Shown here: piece after piece, positions 1 through 7,254 of the stretch
Position numbering within the stretch: the stretch's first letter is position 1
Layout: every line of letters begins with the position of its first letter
Assembly: GCA_003663115.1 (NCBI GenBank)
Contig: QMZJ01000009.1
Location: forward strand, 1 to 17,669
Reading direction: 5' to 3'
Length of the DNA stretch: 17,669 nucleotides
From: Candidatus Altarchaeales archaeon
GTDB lineage: Archaea > Altiarchaeota > Altiarchaeia > IMC4 > QMZM01
Made by a program: the position numbers and the translations under genes
Notes under the pieces: model-generated
Seen by the model: only the letters and a program-made list of their open reading frames with translations
What the model was told of the DNA's origin: nothing
The model's database searches: none

Positions 1-3
1 GGA

Positions 4-10
4 TTATATA
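4..10 (+). promoter_or_regulatory. TATA box for the AbrB-PhoU gene
   Basis: The sequence TTATATA is centred about 28 bases before the ATG at 36. Archaeal transcription normally starts about 25 bases downstream of the box, so the mRNA would begin at or within a few bases of the start codon, giving a leaderless transcript. No Shine-Dalgarno sequence is present, which fits. Assignment is by position and composition only. Confidence 0.5.
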
Positions 11-35
11 GATAACTCTGAGGTATAAAATAAAG

Positions 36-950
36 ATGGAATACAGGAAAATACAGCTCACCGGGGAATCTACCTATATTCTCTCCCTCCCGAAGAGGTG
101 GGTGAAAAAGAATAAACTGGATAAGGGTGATGTTCTCTCGGTTATGGAAAGGGGAGACACCCTTCTACTGAAGCCCAGGGAGGAGAAGGAGATGGAGGCA
201 GAGATCGATCTGGAAAAAAAGAGCTTTGAACTGATCTCTCGATCCCTGATAACAAAATACATTCAGGGGTTTGACACCGTGATAATAAGATCAAAGAGAT
301 ACATACCATCCGAGATAAGGAAGGGTTTAAAGGACATCTCAGGTCTTTTGATCGGAATGGAGCAATTCGGTGAAACCTCAAACGAACTGGTCTTTAGAAT
401 GTTAATGAGGGAAAAGGGGGATTTAGTGGATACCGTACTTAGAATGCACAGGATGTCCCTCTCATCTCTGGAGGAACTTTTGAGGAACATAACACCAGAG
501 AATTACAACGAACATATCCTGAGGGACATAATCCAGAGGGATGACGAAATCGATAAATTCTACTTCCTCATTTTCAGGCAGTTATCCTCGGCGGGGGGTT
601 ATGAATGCAGCATGTGGATTCAGATCGCAAAATCCATTGAGAGGATATCCGACCACATCGAGAATATTGCCAATCTGGTTATTCAAGGGGGGAAAGTCAG
701 GGAGGAGGACATCGATATATATAAAGAACTCATAGACATGTATTCCTCGCTCAAGTTTGCTCTGATGAATAAGAGCTCAAAAAGAGCCGGTGAGATAATT
801 GATAAGGTAAAGAGCTTCAGGGTCGAGGAAAAAAGGATAATGAAGAGCATAAAGGCAAAAGAACCCGAAACACTTCTTATCTACGAGAGCTTTCGCAGGA
901 TTGGGGAGTATATCTCGGACATCGCCGAGGTCGTTATAAACATGACCTGA
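36..950 (+). CDS. AbrB-PhoU fusion, phosphate uptake regulator
   Basis: This 304-residue protein has an N-terminal SpoVT/AbrB-like swapped-hairpin DNA-binding domain (about residues 1-49, with LSLPKRWVKKNKLDKGD typical of the fold) followed by two PhoU-type three-helix repeats. PhoU signatures are RDDEIDKFY and RISDHIENIANLV near residues 165-215, and RRIGEYISDIAEVV near the C-terminus; their acidic residues are the usual metal-cluster ligands. The family is archaeal and is thought to act as a transcription regulator coupled to phosphate status. It lies directly upstream of pstS and has its own TATA box. A likely role, inferred from family and position, is binding the pstS or pst promoter and responding to PstB or PhoU state. 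The start at 36 is supported by the TATA spacing. Confidence 0.9.
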   Translation: MEYRKIQLTGESTYILSLPKRWVKKNKLDKGDVLSVMERGDTLLLKPREEKEMEAEIDLEKKSFELISRSLITKYIQGFDTVIIRSKRYIPSEIRKGLKDISGLLIGMEQFGETSNELVFRMLMREKGDLVDTVLRMHRMSLSSLEELLRNITPENYNEHILRDIIQRDDEIDKFYFLIFRQLSSAGGYECSMWIQIAKSIERISDHIENIANLVIQGGKVREEDIDIYKELIDMYSSLKFALMNKSSKRAGEIIDKVKSFRVEEKRIMKSIKAKEPETLLIYESFRRIGEYISDIAEVVINMT

Positions 951-953
951 CAA

Positions 954-963
954 ACTATATAGT
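954..963. promoter_or_regulatory. Palindrome upstream of pstS, candidate operator
   Basis: ACTATATAGT is a perfect 10-base palindrome located 24 bases before the pstS TATA box. A second, shorter palindrome (GTATATAC, 1003-1010) lies between the TATA box and the start codon. These would suit a dimeric regulator such as the neighbouring AbrB-PhoU protein, but AT-rich palindromes are common by chance, so binding is only inferred. Confidence 0.3.
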
Positions 964-986
964 CTATATACATTATACCCAATGAG

Positions 987-994
987 CTTATAAA
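987..994 (+). promoter_or_regulatory. TATA box for pstS
   Basis: CTTATAAA is centred about 28 bases before the ATG at 1019. The predicted transcript starts at or next to the ATG, so pstS is probably leaderless. No ribosome-binding site precedes the start. Confidence 0.55.
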
Positions 995-1018
995 GGATTT
1001 CCGTATATACTATAAAAA

Positions 1019-1849
1019 ATGAAAACGGACAGAAAGTTGGTTTGGTCAGGGATCATATTCCTGATGATGGGAATTGCGATGCTCTCCGGTTGCACGGGCA
1101 GCGGAGAGAAAAGGAGTCTGACAGTTGCCGGTTCTACTACGGTTCAGCCGATTGCAGCCAGTGCCGCGGAGGAATTTATGAAGAAAAACCCGGATGTGAT
1201 CATATCGGTACAGGGTGGTGGTTCCGGAACGGGGATAAAAATGGTAGCCGAGGGGTCGGCGGATATAGGGGATTCCTCAAGGGAGCTTAAAGATACCGAG
1301 AAAACAGAACACCCAGATCTGAAACCATATGCTATAGCAGCAGATGGCATAGCTGTAGTGGTACATCCGAGCAATTCTCTGGGCGATCTGACAAAGCAGC
1401 AGGTGCGGGACATATTTGCGGGGAAGATAAAAAATTTCAAAGAGGTTGGCGGTCCCGACAGGGAAATAATGGTGATAATCAGAGAAGAGGGCTCCGGTAC
1501 GAGATCCACATTTGAGGAATTGGTCATGAAAAAAGGAAAGGTAGCGAATGCAGCAGACGCCCTACAGAAGCCAAGTAACGGGGCAGTTAAAGCAGCCGTA
1601 GCAGGTAATGAAAATGCCATAGGATACATAGGACTCGGCTATGTAGATGAAACAGTGAAGGCGTTAAAAATAGATGGGGTAGCACCATCCATAGCGACGA
1701 TAAAGAGTGGGGACTACCCGATATCGAGGAAACTGTACATGATAACCAAGGGCGAAGCAACCGGTTTGAAGAAGGAATTCATAGACTTTGTTCTGAGTGA
1801 TGAAGGACAGCAGATAGTTGAGAAAGCGGGTTTCATAAGGGTTACATAA
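1019..1849 (+). CDS. pstS: Phosphate ABC transporter substrate-binding lipoprotein PstS
   Basis: PstS captures phosphate outside the membrane and passes it to the PstC/PstA channel. The 276-residue protein begins with a basic N-terminus, a hydrophobic stretch (about residues 8-22) and a lipobox ending LSGC at residues 22-25, so Cys25 is the likely lipid anchor. Ligand-binding segments of the PstS family are present in order: AGSTTVQP (37-44), GGGSGTG (66-72), IGDSSREL (83-90) and REEGSGTRSTFEEL (155-168). The Ser/Thr/Arg cluster in the last segment is the phosphate pocket. Length is normal for archaeal PstS. It has its own promoter and is followed by a T-rich tract, so it may be transcribed at a higher level than the downstream transporter genes, as is usual for binding proteins. 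Confidence 0.96.
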   Translation: MKTDRKLVWSGIIFLMMGIAMLSGCTGSGEKRSLTVAGSTTVQPIAASAAEEFMKKNPDVIISVQGGGSGTGIKMVAEGSADIGDSSRELKDTEKTEHPDLKPYAIAADGIAVVVHPSNSLGDLTKQQVRDIFAGKIKNFKEVGGPDREIMVIIREEGSGTRSTFEELVMKKGKVANAADALQKPSNGAVKAAVAGNENAIGYIGLGYVDETVKALKIDGVAPSIATIKSGDYPISRKLYMITKGEATGLKKEFIDFVLSDEGQQIVEKAGFIRVT

Positions 1850-1851
1850 AC

Positions 1852-1877
1852 TTTTATTCTTCTTTTTTCCTTTTTAT
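1852..1877 (+). terminator. T-rich tract after pstS, candidate terminator
   Basis: The 33-base gap after the pstS stop is almost wholly thymines, with runs of four, six and five T. Archaeal RNA polymerase terminates at such oligo-T tracts without needing a hairpin. Partial termination here would leave abundant pstS message with read-through into the phosphoesterase and pstCAB genes. This is inferred from composition. Confidence 0.45.
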
Positions 1878-1882
1878 TAAAA

Positions 1883-2629
1883 ATGCTAATTGCACATATA
1901 TCAGACCTCCATTGTGGATCACGTGCCGGATTTAATCCAGAGTCCCTCGATTTAGCGATAACAGAAATCAACGAATTAATGCCAGATGTCGTTGTTGTAA
2001 CTGGGGATATCACTCACAATGGGTTTCTCAGCGACTACAGGCTGGCTGTCAAATATATAGAGAAGATAAAGTGCGAGAGAAAGATCATAGGTTCTGGAAA
2101 CCATGACTACAGGTCTACAGGTTATTTACTTTATCGGAGATACTTTCAAAAACCCCACATCCTGGAGGTTGAGAATTCGATCATAGTTTATCTGAGCACT
2201 GCAAGACCGGACAGGGATGAAGGTGAAGCAGGCTACAGGCAGATACAATGGCTGGGAAAGATCCTGGATAGATTCAAGGATAGATTCAAGATAGTTGCCT
2301 TACATCACCATCTGGTTCCAATTCCCGACACGGGTCTGGAGAGGAACACGGTCATAGACGCCGGAGACGTTATCAGAACTATAACACAGCATAATGTTAA
2401 TCTGGTTCTCTGCGGGCATAGACACAGACCCTGGAGCTTAAATATGGGCAATTCCCTTATAATAAATGCGGGAACTGTTTCATCCGAGAGATTTCGTGGA
2501 TTCTTCGCAAATTCATACAATGTCATCGAGGTAGAGGGTAACAAGATTGATGCCAGACTGAAGGTTGTTGGCGGCAGGACCATGGATTTTAAAGAACTCC
2601 TGACAGAGCGGGAGCCGTTTATTCCATGA
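1883..2629 (+). CDS. Calcineurin-like metallophosphoesterase
   Basis: This 248-residue soluble protein belongs to the calcineurin-like phosphoesterase superfamily and resembles the Icc/CpdA-type phosphodiesterases. All metal-binding motifs are visible: SDLH (D8, H10), TGDITH (D42), GNHD (N73, H74), HHH (141-143) and GHRH (H179, H181). The intact set suggests an active dinuclear metal enzyme that hydrolyses phosphomonoesters or phosphodiesters; the substrate cannot be read from sequence. No signal peptide is present, so it acts in the cytoplasm. It sits between pstS and pstC, four bases before pstC, which implies co-transcription and a role in phosphate scavenging or signalling. An exact 12-base tandem duplication (2267-2278 and 2279-2290) encodes DRFKDRFK before the HHH motif. 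Confidence 0.9.
   Translation: MLIAHISDLHCGSRAGFNPESLDLAITEINELMPDVVVVTGDITHNGFLSDYRLAVKYIEKIKCERKIIGSGNHDYRSTGYLLYRRYFQKPHILEVENSIIVYLSTARPDRDEGEAGYRQIQWLGKILDRFKDRFKIVALHHHLVPIPDTGLERNTVIDAGDVIRTITQHNVNLVLCGHRHRPWSLNMGNSLIINAGTVSSERFRGFFANSYNVIEVEGNKIDARLKVVGGRTMDFKELLTEREPFIP
2267..2290 (+). repeat. 12-base in-frame tandem duplication
   Basis: GATAGATTCAAG occurs twice back to back inside the phosphoesterase gene, encoding DRFK twice. The copies are identical, so the duplication may be recent, and the reading frame is preserved. Confidence 0.8.
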
Positions 2630-2633
2630 TAAA

Positions 2634-3542
2634 ATGGTTAAGGGGGTATCCATAAACTCAGAGAATGTTGTGAGGGGGGCACTGCTACTTTTCGCAATGA
2701 CCGCAGTACTGATCCTCTCCCTCATATTCGTGTTTTTATTGAGAGAGGGACTTCCTTTGTTTGCTAAGGTATCGCCGATCGATTTTATATTTGGAACGAG
2801 ATGGGAGCCATCAAAGGGTGTTTTTGGGGCGTTCAATTTTATCGCTGGCTCGATACTAGTAACGGCGGGTGGTTTAATTATTGCAATACCTCTCGGTCTT
2901 TCATGTGCGATATTCCTGTCTGAGGTGGCTCCAAGATGGGCAAGAAATATGGTCAGACCGGCAATAGAGTTACTGGCTGGAATTCCATCCATCGTATATG
3001 CGGCCATAGCGGTGGCAGTTCTCATACCTTTTGTTCAGTACGATCTTGGAAATCTAATAAGGGGTGAAGTATTCAGGGTTGGTGAGGGTATTTTTGCGGT
3101 CTCCCTTACCCTCGCAATTATGGTTCTACCTATAATTATCAGCGTATCTCTGGATTCCATGGAAAGCGTCCCAAGAGCATTCAAGGAGGGATCTTTTGCC
3201 CTGGGGTCAACACAGTGGCAGACGATAAGGAGGATTACACTGCCCACGGCACTACCAGGAATTGTCGCAGGGTCTATTCTTGGGATGGGAAGATTAGTTG
3301 GGGAGACAATAGTTGTGATACTCGTTTACGGTAATGCGAAGCATATTACAAGTACTCTGTTCGGGGCAAAGAGTACTGGAGAGACCTTAACCGCTGCCAT
3401 TCTGCTTGAGATGTCCTATGTGCCCGTGGGGAGTACATGGCACTCTGCCCTCTTCTCTCTGGGAATAATTCTCCTTATCACGGTTTTCATACTTAGTCTG
3501 ATATCAAACTACCTGCTATCGAAAAGTAGGGTGAAACTATGA
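2634..3542 (+). CDS. pstC: Phosphate ABC transporter permease PstC
   Basis: PstC is one of the two membrane subunits of the high-affinity phosphate importer. The 302-residue protein has about six hydrophobic helices, starting with residues 15-36, and a cytoplasmic EAA-type loop at about 184-213 (KEGSFALGSTQWQTIRRITL) that contacts the ATPase PstB. The segment GMGRLVGETIVV following the loop is typical of PstC/PstA. It begins four bases after the phosphoesterase stop and overlaps pstA by the ATGA tetranucleotide, indicating translational coupling with pstA. Confidence 0.94.
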   Translation: MVKGVSINSENVVRGALLLFAMTAVLILSLIFVFLLREGLPLFAKVSPIDFIFGTRWEPSKGVFGAFNFIAGSILVTAGGLIIAIPLGLSCAIFLSEVAPRWARNMVRPAIELLAGIPSIVYAAIAVAVLIPFVQYDLGNLIRGEVFRVGEGIFAVSLTLAIMVLPIIISVSLDSMESVPRAFKEGSFALGSTQWQTIRRITLPTALPGIVAGSILGMGRLVGETIVVILVYGNAKHITSTLFGAKSTGETLTAAILLEMSYVPVGSTWHSALFSLGIILLITVFILSLISNYLLSKSRVKL

Positions 3543-4393
3543 ACCCGATAGATCCAGAAAAGACAAACAGAATAGCTATTACATCCCTATGGATCTCGGC
3601 GCTATCGATAATCCTGATACTGCTCTATATAATCTTCTATGTATTTCAGAGGGGTTTTCCTGTTATAGGTATTGATTTTCTTTTGGGGTGGCCCTCAAAC
3701 AACTGGTTGGAGGGGGGTATCTTGCCTGCAATCGTGGGAACTCTGCTCTTGGGAGTAGTAGCACTATTGTTTGCAGTGCCCATTGGGGTTGGGGCATCAA
3801 TATACCTCTCAGAGTTCACAAAGGAGGGAAAATTAACGAAACTAATAAGAACAGGTGCCGATTCACTGAATGCGGTGCCTTCCATAGTTTTCGGTCTCTT
3901 CGGATTAACATTGTTCCTGTTCTATTTAAATATGAAGCCTTGCCTGTTGATTGCGGGTTTGACCCTGGGTTTTATGATACTGCCAACAATCATGAGAACA
4001 TCAGAGATAGCGATAAGGGCGGTTCCCGTACCAGATAAGGAGGGGAGTTATGCCCTGGGCGCTACGAAATTACAGACCATAAGGCGGATCGTTCTTCCCT
4101 CCGCTCTCCCGGGGATAGTCACCGGGGTGATCTTGGGATTTGGGAGGGCCGTGGGTGAAACAGCTCCAATAATCTGGCTGATCTCTTTCTGGCCAGCAAA
4201 CCTTCCATCTTCACCACTTGAGCCATGTAATGCACTGACAGTAGTCATGTATTTCCTGATCTCGGAGGCACAAAACCCCCTCTTCATACAAAGAGCGTTT
4301 GGAATAGCCCTGATATTGCTCTTGATGATATTAATATCAAACTACATTACAAGGACATTGAACAATTATCTCACCAGAAACATCAGGAGATGA
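3539..4393 (+). CDS. pstA: Phosphate ABC transporter permease PstA
   Basis: PstA is the second permease subunit and pairs with PstC to form the phosphate channel. The 284-residue protein has about six hydrophobic segments, beginning with residues 13-36. Its EAA loop (about 168-195, EGSYALGATKLQTIRRIVLP) is followed by FGRAVGETAPII, the usual PstA signature with Arg and Glu near the transport path. The start codon lies within the pstC stop (ATGA overlap), so the two subunits should be made in equal amounts. The stop is followed by a 44-base gap before pstB. Confidence 0.94.
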   Translation: MNPIDPEKTNRIAITSLWISALSIILILLYIIFYVFQRGFPVIGIDFLLGWPSNNWLEGGILPAIVGTLLLGVVALLFAVPIGVGASIYLSEFTKEGKLTKLIRTGADSLNAVPSIVFGLFGLTLFLFYLNMKPCLLIAGLTLGFMILPTIMRTSEIAIRAVPVPDKEGSYALGATKLQTIRRIVLPSALPGIVTGVILGFGRAVGETAPIIWLISFWPANLPSSPLEPCNALTVVMYFLISEAQNPLFIQRAFGIALILLLMILISNYITRTLNNYLTRNIRR

Positions 4394-4401
4394 TATAAAA
4401 G
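4394..4401 (+). promoter_or_regulatory. Possible internal TATA box before pstB
   Basis: TATAAAAG directly follows the pstA stop and would place a transcription start near 4422-4424, about 14 bases before the pstB ATG. It could give extra pstB-phoU transcript, but the gap is short and a chance match is possible. Confidence 0.25.
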
Positions 4402-4437
4402 GCGACTTTAAATTAGTTGGGAGGTTGGACGTTGGGA

Positions 4438-5199
4438 ATGGACGATAAGAACAAGATAATGGTGAGGAAATTAAATTTATGGTATACCGACAACCACGTA
4501 TTGAAGGATGTGGATCTTGACATCAAGGAGAACAAAGTAACTGCCTTAATTGGGCCCTCTGGATGCGGGAAAACTACATTTATCCGGGCATTGAACAGGA
4601 TGAATGATTTGATAGAGGGTGTAAGGGTTACCGGGGAGGTATTTCTGGATGGAAGGAATATCTATGATAAGGATGTTGATGTCGTTTCATTAAGGAAGAG
4701 GGTGGGAATGGTGTTCCAGAAGCCGAATCCCTTTCCAATGAGTATATTCGATAATGTTGCCTATGGTCCCAGGATTCACGGTATCGGGGATAAGAAAAAG
4801 CTGAGGGAGATTGTCAAGGAGAGTCTGGTAAATGCCGCCCTATGGGATGAGGTTAAAGACAGACTGAACATGAATGCATTAGATCTATCCGGTGGACAGC
4901 AACAGAGACTATGTATCGCAAGAACCCTCGCGGTAAAGCCAGAGGTTATCCTGTTTGATGAACCCTGCTCGGCACTGGATCCGATAGCTACTGGAAAGAT
5001 TGAAGACCTAATTCATGAATTAAAGAAGCAATACACAATAGTAATTGTAACTCACAATATGCAGCAGGCAGCTCGGGTTTCAGATTACACGGGATACTTC
5101 CTTCTGGGGGAGATGATAGAGTTCGGAAAGACAAAGCAGATATTCGAAAACCCGAAGAAAAAGTTGACGGAGGATTATATTACGGGGAGGTTTGGATAA
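4438..5199 (+). CDS. pstB: Phosphate ABC transporter ATPase PstB
   Basis: PstB hydrolyses ATP to drive phosphate import through PstC/PstA. Counting from the ATG at 4438 (253 residues), all ABC motifs are intact: Walker A GPSGCGKT (39-46), Q-loop Gln94 in VFQKPNPFP, signature LSGGQ (150-154), Walker B ILFDEP with Asp174/Glu175, and the switch His206 in THNMQQ. The KPNPFP motif and [10 protein letters not shown] are characteristic of PstB within the ABC family. The start is ambiguous: GGGAGGT at 4419-4425 lies 12 bases before ATG 4438 and 6 bases before an in-frame TTG at 4432; a further TTG at 4417 is upstream of the ribosome-binding site and unlikely. It is followed by phoU after a 23-base gap. 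Confidence 0.96.
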   Translation: MDDKNKIMVRKLNLWYTDNHVLKDVDLDIKENKVTALIGPSGCGKTTFIRALNRMNDLIEGVRVTGEVFLDGRNIYDKDVDVVSLRKRVGMVFQKPNPFPMSIFDNVAYGPRIHGIGDKKKLREIVKESLVNAALWDEVKDRLNMNALDLSGGQQQRLCIARTLAVKPEVILFDEPCSALDPIATGKIEDLIHELKKQYTIVIVTHNMQQAARVSDYTGYFLLGEMIEFGKTKQIFENPKKKLTEDYITGRFG

Positions 5200-5210
5200 T
5201 TAAAATTTAT

Positions 5211-5217
5211 GGGAGGT
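5211..5217 (+). promoter_or_regulatory. Strong Shine-Dalgarno site for phoU
   Basis: GGGAGGT lies five bases before the phoU ATG. The same heptamer precedes pstB (4419-4425) and the PAS pseudogene (14550-14556). It shows that internal operon genes here use Shine-Dalgarno initiation while promoter-proximal genes look leaderless. Confidence 0.6.
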
Positions 5218-5222
5218 TTAAA

Positions 5223-5867
5223 ATGCCCAGAAAAGCCCTGGACAGGCAGATAGATAAAATAAGAAGGGATATCCTGGAGATGTCGGAGCTTGTCAGCGAT
5301 GCGGTACTGAAAGCGATAACTGCTCTCGAGAACAATGACAAAAAAATGGCCAATGAGGTCATAATTGGCGATGAGCTGATAGATAACTATTATACCCATA
5401 TAAAGAAGAGAGTTATACAAACCATAGCTCTGCATCAGCCGGTAGCCAAGGATCTGAGATTTATCAGCATCTCCCTGGATGTTGCATACAATCTCGAGAG
5501 GATAGGGGATTACGCCAGGGATATAGCAGAGTCTCTGGACTATATGAATAAGGGATACTTCGTGCTGGATGAGATCTCAGAGATGGGCAGGATCTCTTCA
5601 CAGATGAGCGGAGACGCAGCAGACGTCTTTGTAAACGAGAACAGGGAGAATATCGATGAAATTCTAAAGAAAGAAGACAGGGTTGATGAGCTCTATAAGT
5701 CCGTTTTTCCGACCTTAAAAAATATTATTGAGAAGAAATATGAGAAGTATCCCGACGCGCTAAACCTGATACTGATTGCAAAGTTCCTTGAGAGAATTGC
5801 GGATCATTCGGTGAATATTGCTAATAGGGCGATGTATGAAATGAGTGGTGAGGAGGAGTATCTGTAA
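5223..5867 (+). CDS. phoU: PhoU, phosphate transport regulator
   Basis: The 214-residue protein is a stand-alone PhoU made of two three-helix repeats. Both repeats show the family's metal-cluster signatures: GDELIDNYY followed by NLERIGDYARDIAE in the first half, and EDRVDELYK followed by FLERIADHSVNIANRA in the second. PhoU proteins dampen Pst transport and signal phosphate sufficiency, in bacteria through PstB and a PhoR kinase; no PhoR-like gene is visible here. Position as last gene after pstB and the strong ribosome-binding site agree with the classic pstSCAB-phoU order. Its first gene counterpart in this locus is the AbrB-PhoU fusion, so the two may share a PhoU-PhoU or PhoU-PstB interaction surface (inference). 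Confidence 0.95.
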   Translation: MPRKALDRQIDKIRRDILEMSELVSDAVLKAITALENNDKKMANEVIIGDELIDNYYTHIKKRVIQTIALHQPVAKDLRFISISLDVAYNLERIGDYARDIAESLDYMNKGYFVLDEISEMGRISSQMSGDAADVFVNENRENIDEILKKEDRVDELYKSVFPTLKNIIEKKYEKYPDALNLILIAKFLERIADHSVNIANRAMYEMSGEEEYL

Positions 5868-5869
5868 AT

Positions 5870-5989
5870 ATGACAGGTTACAATCCTGTAGGGATGGCGT
5901 TAAGAGAACTCGTAATCAAGAAGAAGATCAGCTACGGAACGAGAAGTTCTGATTTTATAACAGAAACGGAGCCAAGAGGAACATCGTGA
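5870..5989 (+). CDS. Possible 39-residue small protein after phoU
   Basis: A short reading frame starts two bases after the phoU stop and ends with TGA inside the 3' end of the convergent protease gene. It encodes a basic, soluble 39-residue peptide with the run VGMALRELVIKKKISYGT. A GGAGGAG sequence about 11 bases upstream, within the end of phoU, could serve as ribosome-binding site. I do not recognise a family. The same stretch holds two weak inverted repeats (ACAGG at 5873-5877 with CCTGT at 5885-5889; and 5905-5913 with 5939-5950), so it may equally be an untranslated terminator region between convergent genes. Confidence 0.3.
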   Translation: MTGYNPVGMALRELVIKKKISYGTRSSDFITETEPRGTS

Positions 5990-6854
5990 TGTTCGTTATT
6001 CCGTGCGATAGAGTTATTCCCGTAAGGCTCCTGGTTTTCTGGAATACATAACCGTAAAAGAGACCGACTCCGAACACGAAGAGAAGGTCGGGAGGGGATT
6101 GCCAGCCGATGTGCATTGAGGCGAATAGAACGCTTGTGAAGATCAATCCATAGAGCTTTCCCGTTAATTTTTCTGTATGGGTCTGTATCAGACCCCTGAA
6201 GATGAGCTCCTCCGAAAAGCCGGTGAATATCATCAGTATTGCGGCCGGAATTAGAAGGGTTTCCGGTGTAAGAGACGCTATTAAAGGAGATGGTCTCAGA
6301 AGTGAGTAATCCATAAACCCCAGAAAAAAACCCGTCATAGCGATCGGAAACTGAATTTTCCAGTCACCAAGCCTTAAACCGATAAATCCCTTTGTTAACA
6401 TCTGCGATTTTATCAGGAGAACTGCAATAACAAAAAGTGGTATATTTATCACAATGAACCAGTATATCTGTTCTAAGGGGGCTACCGGCATCGATGTACT
6501 TAGCATCCTTATCAGGGGGGCGAGGGTAAGGCACTTCATTAAATTTGAGAAATCGTACTCCCTGTGTATCGATGAATCCTTAAATTTTTTTCGAGGACGA
6601 GACCATGGGAGCACTGTTACTCTAAGGTTTTGCCCTCTGAGTCCGAGCAGGGTTGATCTCAGTAGGTCTCTCTCGGAAAGAGCTCTCTCAAGGGTTGTTT
6701 TCTGCTTTATGGATAGGGTAGATGATGCAATCAGGGATAAAAGAAGGATGGCATAGATCCATAAGCCAAGAATAACGGAGTGATAGGTCATTACCAATTC
6801 TGCACCCGTCACCACCAACAGATAGATTATGGTGATAATTACCTTGCCATCCAT
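5955..6854 (-). CDS. CPBP-family intramembrane metalloprotease
   Basis: This 299-residue membrane protein carries the three motifs of the CPBP (CAAX protease/bacteriocin-processing, Abi) family: EELIFR with Glu215, Glu216 and Arg220; FASMH with His248; and SHGITN with His284 and Asn288. These residues form the glutamate-based active site inside the membrane. Hydrophobic helices cover about residues 5-47, 130-150, 168-185, 200-213, 233-248 and 258-297; the polar stretch at 50-110 is a cytoplasmic or external loop. The family includes Ras-type CAAX endopeptidases and proteins of unknown substrate. It is convergent with phoU and divergent from the Thr-rich surface genes, so processing of an envelope protein is possible but not shown. 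A TATA box sits 34 bases upstream. Confidence 0.9.
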   Translation of the reverse strand: MDGKVIITIIYLLVVTGAELVMTYHSVILGLWIYAILLLSLIASSTLSIKQKTTLERALSERDLLRSTLLGLRGQNLRVTVLPWSRPRKKFKDSSIHREYDFSNLMKCLTLAPLIRMLSTSMPVAPLEQIYWFIVINIPLFVIAVLLIKSQMLTKGFIGLRLGDWKIQFPIAMTGFFLGFMDYSLLRPSPLIASLTPETLLIPAAILMIFTGFSEELIFRGLIQTHTEKLTGKLYGLIFTSVLFASMHIGWQSPPDLLFVFGVGLFYGYVFQKTRSLTGITLSHGITNITMFLLAPFLL

Positions 6855-6883
6855 TTTATGAGATCCCGCACCCGGACCGATGC

Positions 6884-6892
6884 ATTTATATA
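6884..6892 (-). promoter_or_regulatory. TATA box for the CPBP protease gene
   Basis: Read on the minus strand the sequence is TATATAAAT, centred about 34 bases before the ATG at 6854. A transcript would start near 6861-6863 and have a leader of under ten bases. Confidence 0.5.
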
Positions 6893-6936
6893 CTTCTTTT
6901 ACATAATGATTATTAAATCAAGAATTGAATGAATTT

Positions 6937-6948
6937 ATATAGTCAGAT
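6937..6948. repeat. ATATAGTCAGAT element shared with 10234-10245
   Basis: This 12-base string in the divergent intergenic region occurs exactly again in the other divergent intergenic region at 10234-10245, and its first eight bases also occur upstream of pstS (957-964). Twelve-base matches are expected by chance in a window of this size, so only the shared promoter setting makes it notable. Confidence 0.3.
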
Positions 6949-6956
6949 TTATGGTA

Positions 6957-6966
6957 TTTATATAAA
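6957..6966 (+). promoter_or_regulatory. TATA box for the Thr-rich membrane/surface gene pair
   Basis: TTTATATAAA would place transcription start near 6987, giving a short leader that includes AGGGGG just before the ATG at 7004. Other AT-rich candidates lie at 6934-6941 and 6984-6990. Confidence 0.45.
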
Positions 6967-7003
6967 GAAAACTAAATATTTGATTATATAATAGGGGGTT
7001 GAT

Positions 7004-7246
7004 ATGATAACCACAGTAACCACAACCACGACCACAACAATTGTTACGGGTTCCCAGATCTTTGTTAGCGGGATGGTGGCTGTCGTTACCCTGATAATCC
7101 TCCTCGCGTTAAGGGAGATCCTTGGCGCCGAGGCAGAGAAAAGCCCCGTTCTTTCATCATTTGTCAGTATATCCGGTATCGTTTGCGTTCCCCTGCTGTT
7201 TGCATTCATTGCCATCGTCGTGTACAGGGTTTTATTGATCATATAG
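7004..7246 (+). CDS. Small Thr-rich two-helix membrane protein
   Basis: The 80-residue protein starts with a threonine run (residues 3-12) and then has two hydrophobic helices, about 18-40 and 52-78, joined by a short charged loop (REILGAEAEKSP). I do not recognise a named family. The AGGGGGT sequence at 6992-6998 and the nearby TATA box support the start. It ends eight bases before the surface protein gene, whose Thr-rich linkers resemble its N-terminus, so the two are probably co-transcribed and may both sit at the cell surface. The Thr run, if outside, would be a possible O-glycosylation site (inference). Confidence 0.7.
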   Translation: MITTVTTTTTTTIVTGSQIFVSGMVAVVTLIILLALREILGAEAEKSPVLSSFVSISGIVCVPLLFAFIAIVVYRVLLII

Positions 7247-7254
7247 GTGGGATC

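Noticed and set aside
1144..1629. 161-codon minus-strand frame opposite pstS
   Set aside because: It mirrors the codon pattern of pstS, has no promoter or ribosome-binding site and no recognisable domain.
2513..3025. 170-codon minus-strand frame opposite the phosphoesterase end and pstC
   Set aside because: It overlaps two well-identified genes and its composition is that of an antisense shadow.
7183..7254. Upstream extension of the surface protein to ATG 7183
   Set aside because: It would overlap the small membrane protein gene in another frame and would place a polar Cys/His-rich segment before a normal signal peptide.
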